Assembly: GCA_040878035.1 (NCBI GenBank)
Contig: JBBDMX010000047.1
Coordinates: 1-64,000 of the forward strand
Reading direction: 5' to 3'
Source of the DNA: JBBDMX01 sp040878035
GTDB taxonomy: Bacteria > Planctomycetota > Phycisphaerae > Phycisphaerales > Phycisphaeraceae
DNA: 64,000 nt
Positions 41,121 through 48,576 of the stretch are shown piece after piece. The stretch's first letter is position 1; each line of letters starts with the position of its first letter. The notes under the pieces were generated by a model. That model was not told the origin of the DNA. It was given only the letters and a program-made list of their open reading frames with translations, and made no database searches. The position numbers were made by a program, and so were the translations under genes.

Positions 41121-42611
41121 ATGAATCGCGTCCAACACTCAGTGATTTTCGCGTCGTTTCCAGTGCCGGGATACCAGACGCTTCGAAGACTCAGCGTCGG
41201 CGTGGGCCTTTGCCTGGTGATCATGTTCGTGCCGTCGGTGCTGGCGCAGGAGGAGGGGCCGTTTGTGGGCGAGGTGGTGGAGGACACGGTGCAGATGCGT
41301 GCCGGCGCCGGGCCACAGAATTATGTGGTGGGCGAGCTGCGCAAGGGGGACAAGGTGAAGGTGAAGGAGATTTTCTACGGCTGGTACAAGATCGAGCCGC
41401 CGGCGGGGACGTTCGGCATCATCAGCAAGGGCTTTGTCGAGGCCAAGGGCGATGGAAAGACGGGCATCGTGACCGAAGAGGCGGACGTCAAGACCCCCGA
41501 CGCCAGCAGCCTGGCGACGAGTTGGCGGAGCATGTTGCCGGCGCCGTTGAAGAAGGGTGCGACGGTTCAGATCGTGGGCGAGGAAGGCAGCTTTTACAAG
41601 ATCGTGCCGCCGGCGGGCGCGGAACTGGCGCTACCGCCGGGGTGCCTGCGGCGGGTGGAAGCGGCCGCGGGCGGTGAGGCGGCCGCCGGCGCCACGGGCA
41701 CTCCGACTGAACCTGCCGCCGGCGCCAATACTGGTGCGACGACAATCCCGCCGTCTGAGACCGTGACCCCGCAGACGCCGACGACCCCGGCGACACCGGA
41801 AGCACCGGTGGAGCCGACGGCGCCTACCGAGCCGACCGCCGTTGTGCCTGCTGAGCCGACGGTGCCGGTGGTGGTCGAGGAGCCGACGGTTGGGGAAGCT
41901 GCGACGCCGGGGGTGACACCGGGGGTGACACCGGGCGTGACTCCGGAGCCCACTCCGACGGTTGAGGCTCCGGTACCGGCGCCGACCCCCGCCGAGCCGA
42001 CGGGAAAGACAGGCGCGGGAGCGGGCGCGGCGGCGACGTTCGACCAGACCGAGGCCCAGTTCAAGGCCGCCATGGCGCAACTGCTGGAAGAGCAGTCGCT
42101 GGATCCGTTGCTGGCGGCGTACCAGCGTTTCGCGCGGGACGCCCAGCTTTCGCCGCAGCGGAAGTACGTGGCCACGATCCGCATCGCGCAGATTCAGCGG
42201 AATCAGCAACTGGCGGCGACCGTGAAACAGGCACACGACGTCAAGAGCCAGATCGCCCAGGCCAACCAGGCGCTGGAGGCCAAGGCGGCGGCGCGCACGA
42301 CCACCACGCCGACCATCGTCGATACACCGCGCTACGACGTCGTCGGCTTGCTCCTGGCCAGCAATGTGTACGACGGCGTGGCGATGCCGCGGCTGTTTCG
42401 CATCGTCGAGCCCGCCACCATGCGCACCATCGCCTATGTGCAGCCGGGCGCGGCCCTGGACCCGGCCGCGGCGCTGGGCAACACCGTGGGCATCGTCGGC
42501 GAATCGCGCTACGACCAGTCGCTCAAGCTCAACGTGATCGACGTGAAGAAGATCGATCTGCTCTCGCCGGCCAACCCGACGCCGACGGGTGAAAGCGAAG
42601 AGCAGAAGTAA
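41121..42611 (+). CDS. Secreted SH3-domain protein with Pro/Thr/Glu linker
   Basis: A 496-residue protein with a long N-terminal signal (hydrophobic LSVGVGLCLVIMFVPSVLA, then QEEG). Residues ~50-115 form an SH3-like domain (VQMRAGAGPQNYVVGELRKG ... WYKIEPPAG), and residues ~120-190 a second, more divergent one (KIVPPAGAELALPPG). A long Pro/Thr/Glu/Val linker with GVTPGVTPGVTP repeats follows, then a predicted helical region and a compact C-terminal domain (VVGLLLASNVYDGVAMPRLF). Likely periplasmic or envelope-associated. I do not recognise the family; bacterial SH3 domains often bind peptidoglycan or metal. Confidence 0.7.
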   Translation: MNRVQHSVIFASFPVPGYQTLRRLSVGVGLCLVIMFVPSVLAQEEGPFVGEVVEDTVQMRAGAGPQNYVVGELRKGDKVKVKEIFYGWYKIEPPAGTFGIISKGFVEAKGDGKTGIVTEEADVKTPDASSLATSWRSMLPAPLKKGATVQIVGEEGSFYKIVPPAGAELALPPGCLRRVEAAAGGEAAAGATGTPTEPAAGANTGATTIPPSETVTPQTPTTPATPEAPVEPTAPTEPTAVVPAEPTVPVVVEEPTVGEAATPGVTPGVTPGVTPEPTPTVEAPVPAPTPAEPTGKTGAGAGAAATFDQTEAQFKAAMAQLLEEQSLDPLLAAYQRFARDAQLSPQRKYVATIRIAQIQRNQQLAATVKQAHDVKSQIAQANQALEAKAAARTTTTPTIVDTPRYDVVGLLLASNVYDGVAMPRLFRIVEPATMRTIAYVQPGAALDPAAALGNTVGIVGESRYDQSLKLNVIDVKKIDLLSPANPTPTGESEEQK

Positions 42612-42617
42612 GCCGCA

Positions 42618-42771
42618 GTCAGAGCCGCGCGGCGTAAGCCCGCGGTCACTCCGACGCCGGCGCGTGAGGCGGGGCGAGCAGAATTAAGCCGTAGTCAGAG
42701 CCGCGCGGCGTAAGCCCGCGGATGTTCGCCCACACACGTTCGCCCGCGGGCTTACGCCGCGCGGCTCTGGC
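42618..42771. repeat. Three copies of the GCGGGCTTACGCC element, one inverted
   Basis: AGAGCCGCGCGGCGTAAGCC and CGCGG occurs directly at 42620 and 42695, and as reverse complement at 42743 (CCGCGGGCTTACGCCGCGCG). Copies 2 and 3 make a large hairpin. The rest of the 330-bp region 42612-42942 before the next gene shows no gene or recognisable riboswitch. Confidence 0.88.
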
Positions 42772-42942
42772 ACCCGCCCAGACGGTGCATCCGGCAAGGT
42801 CCGCCAGCACTTGTCGATTTCCCCTGCGAGCATGCTTCTAATCGCTCATTTACCCGCCCCGGTGCGCCGATGCATGGGTGAGGAAACCAGTCGAAGGCCA
42901 GGGAACGAATCGGCCTCTCGATGCAAGCGATCGGAGGATGCC

Positions 42943-43446
42943 GTGTCTTTTATACAACGACCTATTCGCATCGGGGAAATTCTCGTCGAGCGCGGCGTGC
43001 TTTCCGAGCAGCAGGTGCTCGAGGTCGTCGCCGCCCAGCGCCGCGAAGGCACACCCTTTGGCGTGCTGGCCGAACGTATGTTCGACGTCACCGTCGAGTC
43101 CATCGAGCAGGCGTGGATCGAGCAGTACAGCCGGCTCACCGGTGAGATCGAGCTGGACGACGAGTGCATCGACGTGCGCGTGCTCAAGCTGATCAATCGT
43201 CGGCAGGCCTGGCAGTTCGAGATCCTGCCGCTGCGGCTGGAATCGACCGGCGAGCTGCTGATGGCGGCGTCGCGGGCGCGGCTGGCGCGGGCCGTGGCCT
43301 TTGCCGCCAATCGCCTCAAGCCCGTGGTCTACTTCCGCATCGCCCGCTCAGACCAGCTCCGCGACTTCCTGCGCCGCCACTATCCGATGCCCGAAATCTC
43401 CCAGGAGCTCCTCCGCCGGGCACGCGACTTCGCTGCCGCGCCATAA
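42943..43446 (+). CDS. GspE/MshE N-terminal domain-like protein
   Basis: A 167-residue protein resembling the N-terminal domain of type II secretion/type IV pilus ATPases: RIGEILVERGVLSEQQVLEV is the typical 'LGEILVERGLIT' start, and LINRRQAWQFEILPLRLEST matches the 'ip...a.....lP...' segment. No ATPase domain follows, so it is a stand-alone module; some such domains bind c-di-GMP. The GTG at 42943 is favoured because GGAGG lies 6 bases upstream; earlier ATGs in frame have no support. Confidence 0.75.
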   Translation: MSFIQRPIRIGEILVERGVLSEQQVLEVVAAQRREGTPFGVLAERMFDVTVESIEQAWIEQYSRLTGEIELDDECIDVRVLKLINRRQAWQFEILPLRLESTGELLMAASRARLARAVAFAANRLKPVVYFRIARSDQLRDFLRRHYPMPEISQELLRRARDFAAAP

Positions 43447-43456
43447 GGCCATAAGA

Positions 43457-43637
43457 AAGAGGTAACAGGGATGAACACGGATGAACACGGTTGGGAAGAA
43501 AAAAGAGGGAACAGTGATGGACATGATGGACAGGATGAAATCCTGACCTTTCAGCCGCTTGCGGCTTAGCTTGTCTTCCTCTTCATCATGTCCATCCTTG
43601 TTCCTTCTTCCTTATCCGTGTTCATCCGTGTTACCTC
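43457..43637. repeat. Nested ('onion') palindrome spacer B
   Basis: Same plan and order as spacer A: a (AAGAGGTAACAGGGATGAAC), b (GGGAACAGTGATGGACATGA), the 16-bp palindrome AGCCGCTTGCGGCTTAGC at the centre (43553), b' (TCATCATGTCCATCCTTGTT) and a' (ATCCGTGTTCATCCGTGTTA). The a' arm includes the TAA stop of ruvX on the minus strand. It separates convergent genes. Confidence 0.93.
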
Positions 43638-44044
43638 TTCTTGTTTTCCAGGAAATCGCGCAGCAGCACCGCCGCCGCCAAGGCGTCGCGGCGCTCTTTC
43701 TTGCCCTTGCGGGTCAGGCCCGAGCGGCTCATCAGGGCGTCGGCGGCGTGGCTGGTGAGGCGCTCGTCGATGCTGTGCACGGGCAGGCCAAAGCGCCGCC
43801 GCAGTTCCAAGGCGAAGGCCTGCGACTTCTTCGCCGCCGGGCCGTGCGTGCCGTCCATGTTGACCGGCAGTCCCAGCACCAGGGCGTCGGGGCCTTGCTC
43901 GTCGATGATGCGTGCCAGTTGCCGCAGGCGTTCGCCCGCGTTGGCGGTGGCGATGACCGCCAGCGGCGAGGCGATGCCGGTCACGTCATCGCCGACCGCA
44001 AGGCCGGTGCGTTTGTCACCTAAGTCGATCGCCAGATAGCGCAT
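43631..44044 (-). CDS. ruvX: Putative Holliday junction resolvase / pre-16S rRNA nuclease RuvX (YqgF)
   Basis: A 137-residue RNase H-fold protein of the YqgF/RuvX family: LAIDLGDKRTGLAVGDD, LVLGLPVNMDGTHG, and IDERLTSHAAD carry the family's acidic residues. It acts in 16S rRNA 5' maturation and possibly on recombination intermediates. The length is normal (~140). The start is the ATG at 44044; the longer frame upstream is not conserved. Its stop codon lies in the arm of a nested palindrome. Confidence 0.92.
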   Translation of the reverse strand: MRYLAIDLGDKRTGLAVGDDVTGIASPLAVIATANAGERLRQLARIIDEQGPDALVLGLPVNMDGTHGPAAKKSQAFALELRRRFGLPVHSIDERLTSHAADALMSRSGLTRKGKKERRDALAAAVLLRDFLENKKR

Positions 44045-44088
44045 GGCGGCATGATAGCCTGGCGCTGGGAGATTCCGTCCGGGCGAGC

Positions 44089-44493
44089 TCAGAGCGGATG
44101 CCCCTGGAGTGCCTGCCAGAGCTTGATGGCCCAGGCGGTGAGCAGGAAGCCGATCCAGGCGGTGAGAAGAACTGGCGGCAAGGCGAGGCACCGGCCGCGC
44201 AGCCATTGTGTCGCCGGCCATGCGACTGAGACGACCAGGAGCAAGGAGATCGGAACAGCCATGGCATTGAATCGCAATGATGCGAGCCAGTTGCCGTGGC
44301 CCAGCGCCATCATCGCGCGCGTGCCTCCGGTGGTGGGCGAAGGAAGGCCGGTGGCCGCGGCAAGCAGCGATGGCGGAACCAAGCCATGCGCCAACCACCA
44401 GGCATTCCAACCGGCGTAGCAGACCGCGGCGGTGATCGCCGCAGTCCGCCACAGGTCAAGCGTCGGTGACCGGCGGGACGCCAAACGCTTCAT
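44089..44493 (-). CDS. DUF2752-family membrane protein
   Basis: A 134-residue membrane protein with three predicted TM segments. GLPSPTTGGTRAMMALGHGN is the DUF2752 signature (usually CPxxGxTRA...GD, here with Ser replacing the first Cys). Function unknown; family members are small inner-membrane proteins common in planctomycetes and actinobacteria. The ATG at 44493 overlaps the TGA of the 44-residue gene upstream (ATGA), so the two are coupled and may form one complex. RuvX follows 44 bp downstream. Confidence 0.82.
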   Translation of the reverse strand: MKRLASRRSPTLDLWRTAAITAAVCYAGWNAWWLAHGLVPPSLLAAATGLPSPTTGGTRAMMALGHGNWLASLRFNAMAVPISLLLVVSVAWPATQWLRGRCLALPPVLLTAWIGFLLTAWAIKLWQALQGHPL

Positions 44494-44624
44494 CCCTTGC
44501 TGGCCTTCATGCCGTCGATTAGCCAGGGAATCCAGCATAGCGGCAGGCAGACCAGGATCAGCACAATGAACAGGATCACGCCTTGCTTATTCAGGCCCAG
44601 GAACACTTCTTCGCCTTGAGGCAT
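44490..44624 (-). CDS. Small single-TM protein (44 residues)
   Basis: An unlisted short gene: ATG at 44624, 44 codons and TGA at 44490-44492. The protein has a polar start (MPQGEEVFLGLNKQG), one strong hydrophobic helix (VILFIVLILVCLPLCWIPWL) and a short basic tail (IDGMKASKG). The stop overlaps the start of the DUF2752 gene as ATGA, which strongly supports a real, translationally coupled gene. It is probably an inner-membrane subunit that works with the DUF2752 protein. Function unknown. Confidence 0.8.
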   Translation of the reverse strand: MPQGEEVFLGLNKQGVILFIVLILVCLPLCWIPWLIDGMKASKG

Positions 44625-44678
44625 ATCCGGACTCCGTACGTAAAAGGACTCGACGCGCCAAAGCCAATCATGCGGGAT

Positions 44679-45110
44679 TCAGAACAGGCTGGTGTTGTTC
44701 GGATCGCGCACCGGGCCGCTGTACGTGGCCGAGCTGAAGCCCAGGATCGGCATCATGATGGGCGAGAACAGCGCCAACAGGACGCCAAAGACGGTGTCCT
44801 TGCCGAAGCTCTTGGCCAGTTCGATGCAAATCAGGATTGCCATGATGACGCCCAGGACAGGCACCAGCAGCAGCAGTCCGTGCCAGGAGGGCCGGCCGAC
44901 GATCTCGGCCATCACCATGCCGTTGTAGACGGGGATGAACGCCGCCCATCCGGGCTTGTTGGCCTTGGTGAAGAGCTTGAAGAGCCCGACCGCGGCGAGC
45001 ACGAAGACCGCCAGGAAGATCGTGAGCGGAATAGCGCAGCTACAGCAGCAGGCAAAAAGACCACCGGCGTCGCCACCATTATCGTACTGCGCGAGGATGA
45101 GCTGGATCAC
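44679..45110 (-). CDS. DUF5684-family membrane protein
   Basis: A protein of about 143 residues with a Cys-rich first TM region (GLFACCCSCAIPLTIFLAVF) and the DUF5684 core: NKPGWAAFIPVYNGMVMAEI, GRPSWHGLLLLVPVLGVIMA and ELAKSFGKDTVFGVLL. About four TM segments; function unknown. I favour the GTG at 45110 because AAGGAG lies 6 bases upstream; an ATG at 45116 is too close to that site and a TTG at 45125 has none. It leads the small-membrane-protein group and is divergent from the zinc-ribbon gene. Confidence 0.8.
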   Translation of the reverse strand: MIQLILAQYDNGGDAGGLFACCCSCAIPLTIFLAVFVLAAVGLFKLFTKANKPGWAAFIPVYNGMVMAEIVGRPSWHGLLLLVPVLGVIMAILICIELAKSFGKDTVFGVLLALFSPIMMPILGFSSATYSGPVRDPNNTSLF

Positions 45111-45390
45111 GTCCATCTCCTTCAATTGAGGAAGAATGATCGTTCAAGATTCTGACACATCGAATGAGACCCCAATCAGACCGCCTAGACAACAAACGGG
45201 TCATTGGTAGATCAAATTATCGCAAACGCTCGCATAACGCAAGGCATCCCTTGCGATTGCGCGGGCATGGGAGGGTGCGTCCGATTGCCGGGTACCGGCT
45301 TTGGGGCTAATCTTAAGATGCCGGATCGCGTGCGGGATCAGTTGGGCGTTACTTGAGCGAGCACGTCGAATGGGTTGCAGGGGTATTATT

Positions 45391-45792
45391 ATGCCGCGTC
45401 TGTCAGGCAGCGTGCTGGGTATCGCGGGCGTCTTGTTGGGATTGAGCCAGACCGTGCTGGCGCAGATGTCGCCCAGCCGGCGCCAACAGGACGAGGAGGC
45501 CGCGGCGGCGGCGGCGTGCGCGATGTGCGGCGGGTGCGGCATTGCCATCATCCTGCTGGTTGTGGCGATCATCGCCCTGAACATCGCTCTGCTGGTCTGG
45601 GTCGCGCGCGACGCCAAGGCACGGGGAATGGACAGCTCCGCCCTTTGGATGTTGCTGGTGATGTTCACCGGCCTGATTGGATTGCTGATTTACATTCTGA
45701 GTCGGCCCCAGGGGCAATTGGTGTCATGTCCTCACTGCCAGAACAAGCGCCTGCAAGTCAGCGCCAAGTGCCCCCACTGCGGCAACGCGTAA
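45391..45792 (+). CDS. Membrane protein with PLDc_N-like helices and C-terminal zinc ribbon
   Basis: A 133-residue protein: predicted signal or TM (SGSVLGIAGVLLGLSQTVLA), then two TM helices (CGIAIILLVVAIIALNIALL; WMLLVMFTGLIGLLIYILS) with the linker WVARDAKARGMD typical of PLDc_N-type proteins, and a C-terminal zinc ribbon (CPHCQN ... CPHCGNA). The zinc ribbon should lie on the cytoplasmic side. The ATG at 45391 has GGGG about 8 bases upstream. Its 3' end overlaps the start of the YidD gene by 67 bp. Function unknown. Confidence 0.78.
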   Translation: MPRLSGSVLGIAGVLLGLSQTVLAQMSPSRRQQDEEAAAAAACAMCGGCGIAIILLVVAIIALNIALLVWVARDAKARGMDSSALWMLLVMFTGLIGLLIYILSRPQGQLVSCPHCQNKRLQVSAKCPHCGNA

Positions 45793-46094
45793 GGCGCCGT
45801 CGCACGGGACGAATCCTTGTCGCGGCGCTTCTGCTCTTTCTGCTGGTGGATGCGGCGCTTCCGCCCCGGTACCAGGTGCTGGCCAATGCCGCGATCTTCG
45901 CCGTCAATGGCTACCAGGTGCTTGGCCGACCGCTGGTGCGCCACGTCGTGGTCTGCCGCTTTCATCCATCGTGTTCGGACTATTCCAAGCAGGCTTTTGC
46001 GAAGTACGGCTTCTGGCGCGGGGCGGGTCTGACCATCTATCGGCTGAGCCGGTGCCGGCCTCCGATGCCGATGGGAACGGTCGACGAGCCGTAG
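45726..46094 (+). CDS. yidD: Membrane protein insertion efficiency factor YidD
   Basis: A 122-residue protein with the YidD core: VCRFHPSCSDYSKQAFAKYG and GLTIYRLSRCRP, which hold the family's conserved cysteines. An N-terminal TM-like helix (RILVAALLLFLLVDAALP) precedes it. YidD assists YidC in inserting membrane proteins; it usually sits between rnpA and yidC, so this isolated position is unusual. If the ATG at 45726 is used, the gene overlaps the zinc-ribbon gene by 67 bp; a GTG at 45768 would shorten the overlap. Confidence 0.88.
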   Translation: MSSLPEQAPASQRQVPPLRQRVRRRRTGRILVAALLLFLLVDAALPPRYQVLANAAIFAVNGYQVLGRPLVRHVVVCRFHPSCSDYSKQAFAKYGFWRGAGLTIYRLSRCRPPMPMGTVDEP

Positions 46095-46144
46095 GCGCCA
46101 TTGTAATCCGGGCCTTCGCGGCTCAGGTCCGGCGTGGAGGCCCT

Positions 46145-47308
46145 TCAAAGCAGTTCCTTCCCCAACTGCTCGCCCACCTTCGCGTGCAGCTTCTTGATGT
46201 CCTCGGCGCGATCGGCGCGGCAAACCAGCGTGGCCTCTGGTGTGTGCACGATGATCAGATCCTCGCAGCCGATGGTTGCGATCACGTGGTGGGCGTCGCT
46301 GCTGACCGCCAGCGTGTTGCGCGAGTCGAGGATGACGTGTCGGCGCGGGTCGGGCGCCAGGGCGTTGCCGTCGGCGTCGCACTGGCAGGTCTGAGCGAAG
46401 GCGGGCCAGGAGCCCACGTCCAGCCAGCTTAAGGGCATGGGCACGGCCGCGACGCGCATGGCCGAGTCGCGCGAGGCCGGCTCCATGATCGCGTAGTCCA
46501 CGCTGATTTTCTTGAGCTTGGGGTAAACCTCGGCCAGTACGGCATCACGCCTGGGCGTGTCCCAGGCCTGCGCCAGTTGCGCCAGGCCGGCATGATTCTC
46601 CGGCACGTACTTTTCAATACAGCGCATGAGCGTGTCGGCACGCCAGACGAACATGCCGCTGTTCCACAGGTAGCGCGACGGCCCGGCGTCGAGGTATTGC
46701 CGGGCGGTGGCGGCGTCGGGCTTTTCCTTGAATTGGGCGACGCGGAAAGCAGTCCCGGCCAAGCTCGCCCCCGGGGACTCGCATGGCCGGGCTTGGCCCT
46801 CACCCCAGCCCTCTCCCTCAGAAGGGAGAGGGGGACCGAGTTTGAGGTAGCCGTAGCCGGTGGCGGCGTGCATTGGCGCGATGCCGAAGGTCACCAGGGT
46901 GTTGGCGTCGGCGTCCGCCACCGCGTAACCGTGCTGGACGATCCGCTGAAACTCGTCTATCGGCTCGATGATGTGGTCGGCGGTGAAGACGGCGATGACC
47001 GCGTCCGCATCGCGCCCGCCGATGACCGCCGCGCCCAGGCCCACGGCGTTGAGCGTGTCGCGACCCGTCGGCTCGCCGATGAAGCGCTTCTCGTCGCCGC
47101 CCAGCAACGGCACGATCAGCTCGCGATGGGCCTCGGCGGCGCAGATGTGGATGTGGTCGTCGGGCACCAAGCCGCGCAGGCGGTCGATGGCGATCTGAAG
47201 CAGGCTCTTACCCCCGATAAAGGGGATGAGCTGCTTGGGCAGTCGTGCCCGGCTCATGGGCCAGAGCCGCGTGCCCGAGCCGCCGGCGATGATGAGTGCG
47301 TGGTGCAT
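46145..47308 (-). CDS. manC: Mannose-1-phosphate guanylyltransferase
   Basis: A 387-residue nucleotidyltransferase: the start ALIIAGGSGTRLWPMSR with ARLPKQLI, then FIGEPTGRDTLNAVGLGAAV, FTADHIIEPIDEFQ and LWNSGMFVWRADTLMRCIEK are typical of GDP-mannose pyrophosphorylases. It makes GDP-mannose for surface polysaccharide and lipid-linked glycans. About 28 residues (PPLPSEGEGWGEGQARPCES and on) are inserted between the conserved GYGYLKLG and VAQFKEKPD, encoded by two dispersed repeats. The ATG at 47308 is preceded by a GAAATCC tract. Confidence 0.92.
   Translation of the reverse strand: MHHALIIAGGSGTRLWPMSRARLPKQLIPFIGGKSLLQIAIDRLRGLVPDDHIHICAAEAHRELIVPLLGGDEKRFIGEPTGRDTLNAVGLGAAVIGGRDADAVIAVFTADHIIEPIDEFQRIVQHGYAVADADANTLVTFGIAPMHAATGYGYLKLGPPLPSEGEGWGEGQARPCESPGASLAGTAFRVAQFKEKPDAATARQYLDAGPSRYLWNSGMFVWRADTLMRCIEKYVPENHAGLAQLAQAWDTPRRDAVLAEVYPKLKKISVDYAIMEPASRDSAMRVAAVPMPLSWLDVGSWPAFAQTCQCDADGNALAPDPRRHVILDSRNTLAVSSDAHHVIATIGCEDLIIVHTPEATLVCRADRAEDIKKLHAKVGEQLGKELL
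46753..46835. repeat. Two repeat elements inserted in frame in manC
   Basis: A palindrome (CCAAGCTCGCC ... CATGGCCGGGCTTGG, 46759-46797) followed by a half P element (CCCTCACCCCAGCCCTCTCC to GGGAGAGGGGG). The palindrome recurs outside the gene at 47345-47381. Both are open in the manC frame. Confidence 0.85.
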
Positions 47309-47310
47309 GG

Positions 47311-47382
47311 GGGATTTCGGATTTCGGATTTCGGATTTTCAGAACCAAGCCCGGCCATGCGAGTCTGCGAGCTTGGCCGGGA
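47311..47382 (-). repeat. GAAATCC tract and CCAAGCCCGGCCATGCGAG palindrome upstream of manC
   Basis: 47311-47340 is the GGATTTC tandem that begins 2 bases upstream of the manC ATG. 47345-47381 is CCAAGCCCGGCCATGCGAG ... CGAGCTTGGCCGGG, the same family as the element inside manC. The remaining spacer to the next gene holds nothing I can assign. Confidence 0.85.
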
Positions 47383-47441
47383 TTTCCGTGGCCATTCCGC
47401 CCGCACCGTTAGTGCTTGGGCTAACTCCTGTCATCTTGTCT

Positions 47442-48065
47442 TCACTGCGTTCGATGGAACGTATTAAACGCCGCCATGACCGCGCTGACCTTGAGCGCCT
47501 CGTCGATCTGGTCGCCGGTGAGGCCGAGCTGCAGCGCCTTTTCCACGTGGCCCGAGGTGCAGGACTTGCAGGTGTTGATGTTGGACACCACGATGTTGAT
47601 CAGTTCGACCAGCGTCTGGTCGAGGCTGACTTTCTGCCAGGTGTGGGCGCGCAGGCCGACGCTTCGCCCCGCCAGGTCGGCGTTCTCCGCCAAGTCCTTG
47701 AACTTGTAGAACACGTTGTACATCGTGCAGGTGGCGGTGACCGCCAGAATCTCGGCCACCTGCCCGTCGCTCCAGCCCGCGTCCATCGCGTCGCGGGCGT
47801 GCGCCTTGACGCAACTGTGGCAGTTCATGGCACTGGACGTCGCCAGGGCGATGGCGGCGCGCTGTTTGGCATCCAGCTTGCCCGCGCCGTCGTGGATGTA
47901 CTTGCGATAGTTCATGTACGAGTCCTGGAGGAAGGACTCGACCCGGCCCATCATCTGGAACCCCAGCGACACCTGGCCGCCGCCGATGGTTTCCTTGATG
48001 CGGTCATAGATGGCGCGCGTGGAATCGGGCGCGGCTTCAGGCGACAAGGGCGGAACAACGGGCAT
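47442..48065 (-). CDS. AhpD-like carboxymuconolactone decarboxylase-family protein
   Basis: A 207-residue protein made of two related helical halves of the AhpD/CMD fold. Each has a CxxC near a His: SSAMNCHSCVKAHARDAMDA in the first and TCKSCTSGHVEKALQLG in the second. In AhpD the CxxC-His set is a redox-active proton relay serving peroxide reduction. Having both pairs intact is noteworthy, since one half is usually degenerate. The start is the ATG at 48065 with GGAG 7 bases upstream. Probable role: thiol-dependent peroxidase or reductase; no ahpC is nearby. Confidence 0.85.
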   Translation of the reverse strand: MPVVPPLSPEAAPDSTRAIYDRIKETIGGGQVSLGFQMMGRVESFLQDSYMNYRKYIHDGAGKLDAKQRAAIALATSSAMNCHSCVKAHARDAMDAGWSDGQVAEILAVTATCTMYNVFYKFKDLAENADLAGRSVGLRAHTWQKVSLDQTLVELINIVVSNINTCKSCTSGHVEKALQLGLTGDQIDEALKVSAVMAAFNTFHRTQ

Positions 48066-48142
48066 GAGTAACTCCAAAAGGGGCCATCAAGGGTCTTACT
48101 GTAGGCTCACGCGCGGTGGGCGAGCAACCGAGGGCGACCAAG

Positions 48143-48220
48143 TCATCCTGTCCATCATGTCCATCCTTGTTCCCTCTTCTTTATCCGTGTTCATCCGTGT
48201 TCATCCCTGTTACCTCTTCC
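48143..48220. repeat. Half nested repeat upstream of the ferredoxin gene
   Basis: Arms b' (CATCCTGTCCATCATGTCCA) and a' (CCGTGTTCATCCGTGTTCAT with TTACCTCTT) without matching left arms, as at 1660-1745. It lies 35 bp before the ferredoxin ATG. Confidence 0.8.
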
Positions 48221-48254
48221 AGAGAGACCCGAGGCTTGCCTACAATCATGCGTC

Positions 48255-48527
48255 ATGGCCAAGAAGATCCCCAAGCAACTGGCGCTGTTGGACGAAGACC
48301 TGTGCACCGGCTGCGAGGCGTGCGTGGCGGTGTGCCCGGTGGACTGCATCGATACGGTGCCGGGGCACAAGCACTCGGCGGTGCTCCAGCTCTGCTCGAT
48401 CGACCTGCCGCGCTGCATTGGTTGCACCCTCTGTGCTCAGGTCTGCCCGTGGGATTGCATCACCATGGTTCCCAGCGACCAGATGCTGCGGGTGGAAAAG
48501 TACGCGCAGGAATTTACTACCACATAA
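48255..48527 (+). CDS. Ferredoxin with two 4Fe-4S clusters
   Basis: A 90-residue ferredoxin. CTGCEACVAVCPVDC and CIGCTLCAQVCPWDC are two CxxCxxCxxxCP cluster motifs. The spacing and length suggest a soluble electron carrier in the cytoplasm. The C-terminal extension (MVPSDQMLRVEKYAQEFTTT) is short. No partner oxidoreductase is adjacent. The start is the ATG at 48255; a half nested repeat occupies the region just upstream. Confidence 0.93.
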   Translation: MAKKIPKQLALLDEDLCTGCEACVAVCPVDCIDTVPGHKHSAVLQLCSIDLPRCIGCTLCAQVCPWDCITMVPSDQMLRVEKYAQEFTTT

Positions 48528-48576
48528 GGGGCATTCAGGCTGGCGCAAAGCCTCTGCCCCGGCTTGCATTCACCAT

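Noticed and set aside
42811..42942. N-terminal extension of the GspE-N-like protein
   Set aside because: The in-frame extension has no family similarity and the GTG at 42943 has a good ribosome binding site.
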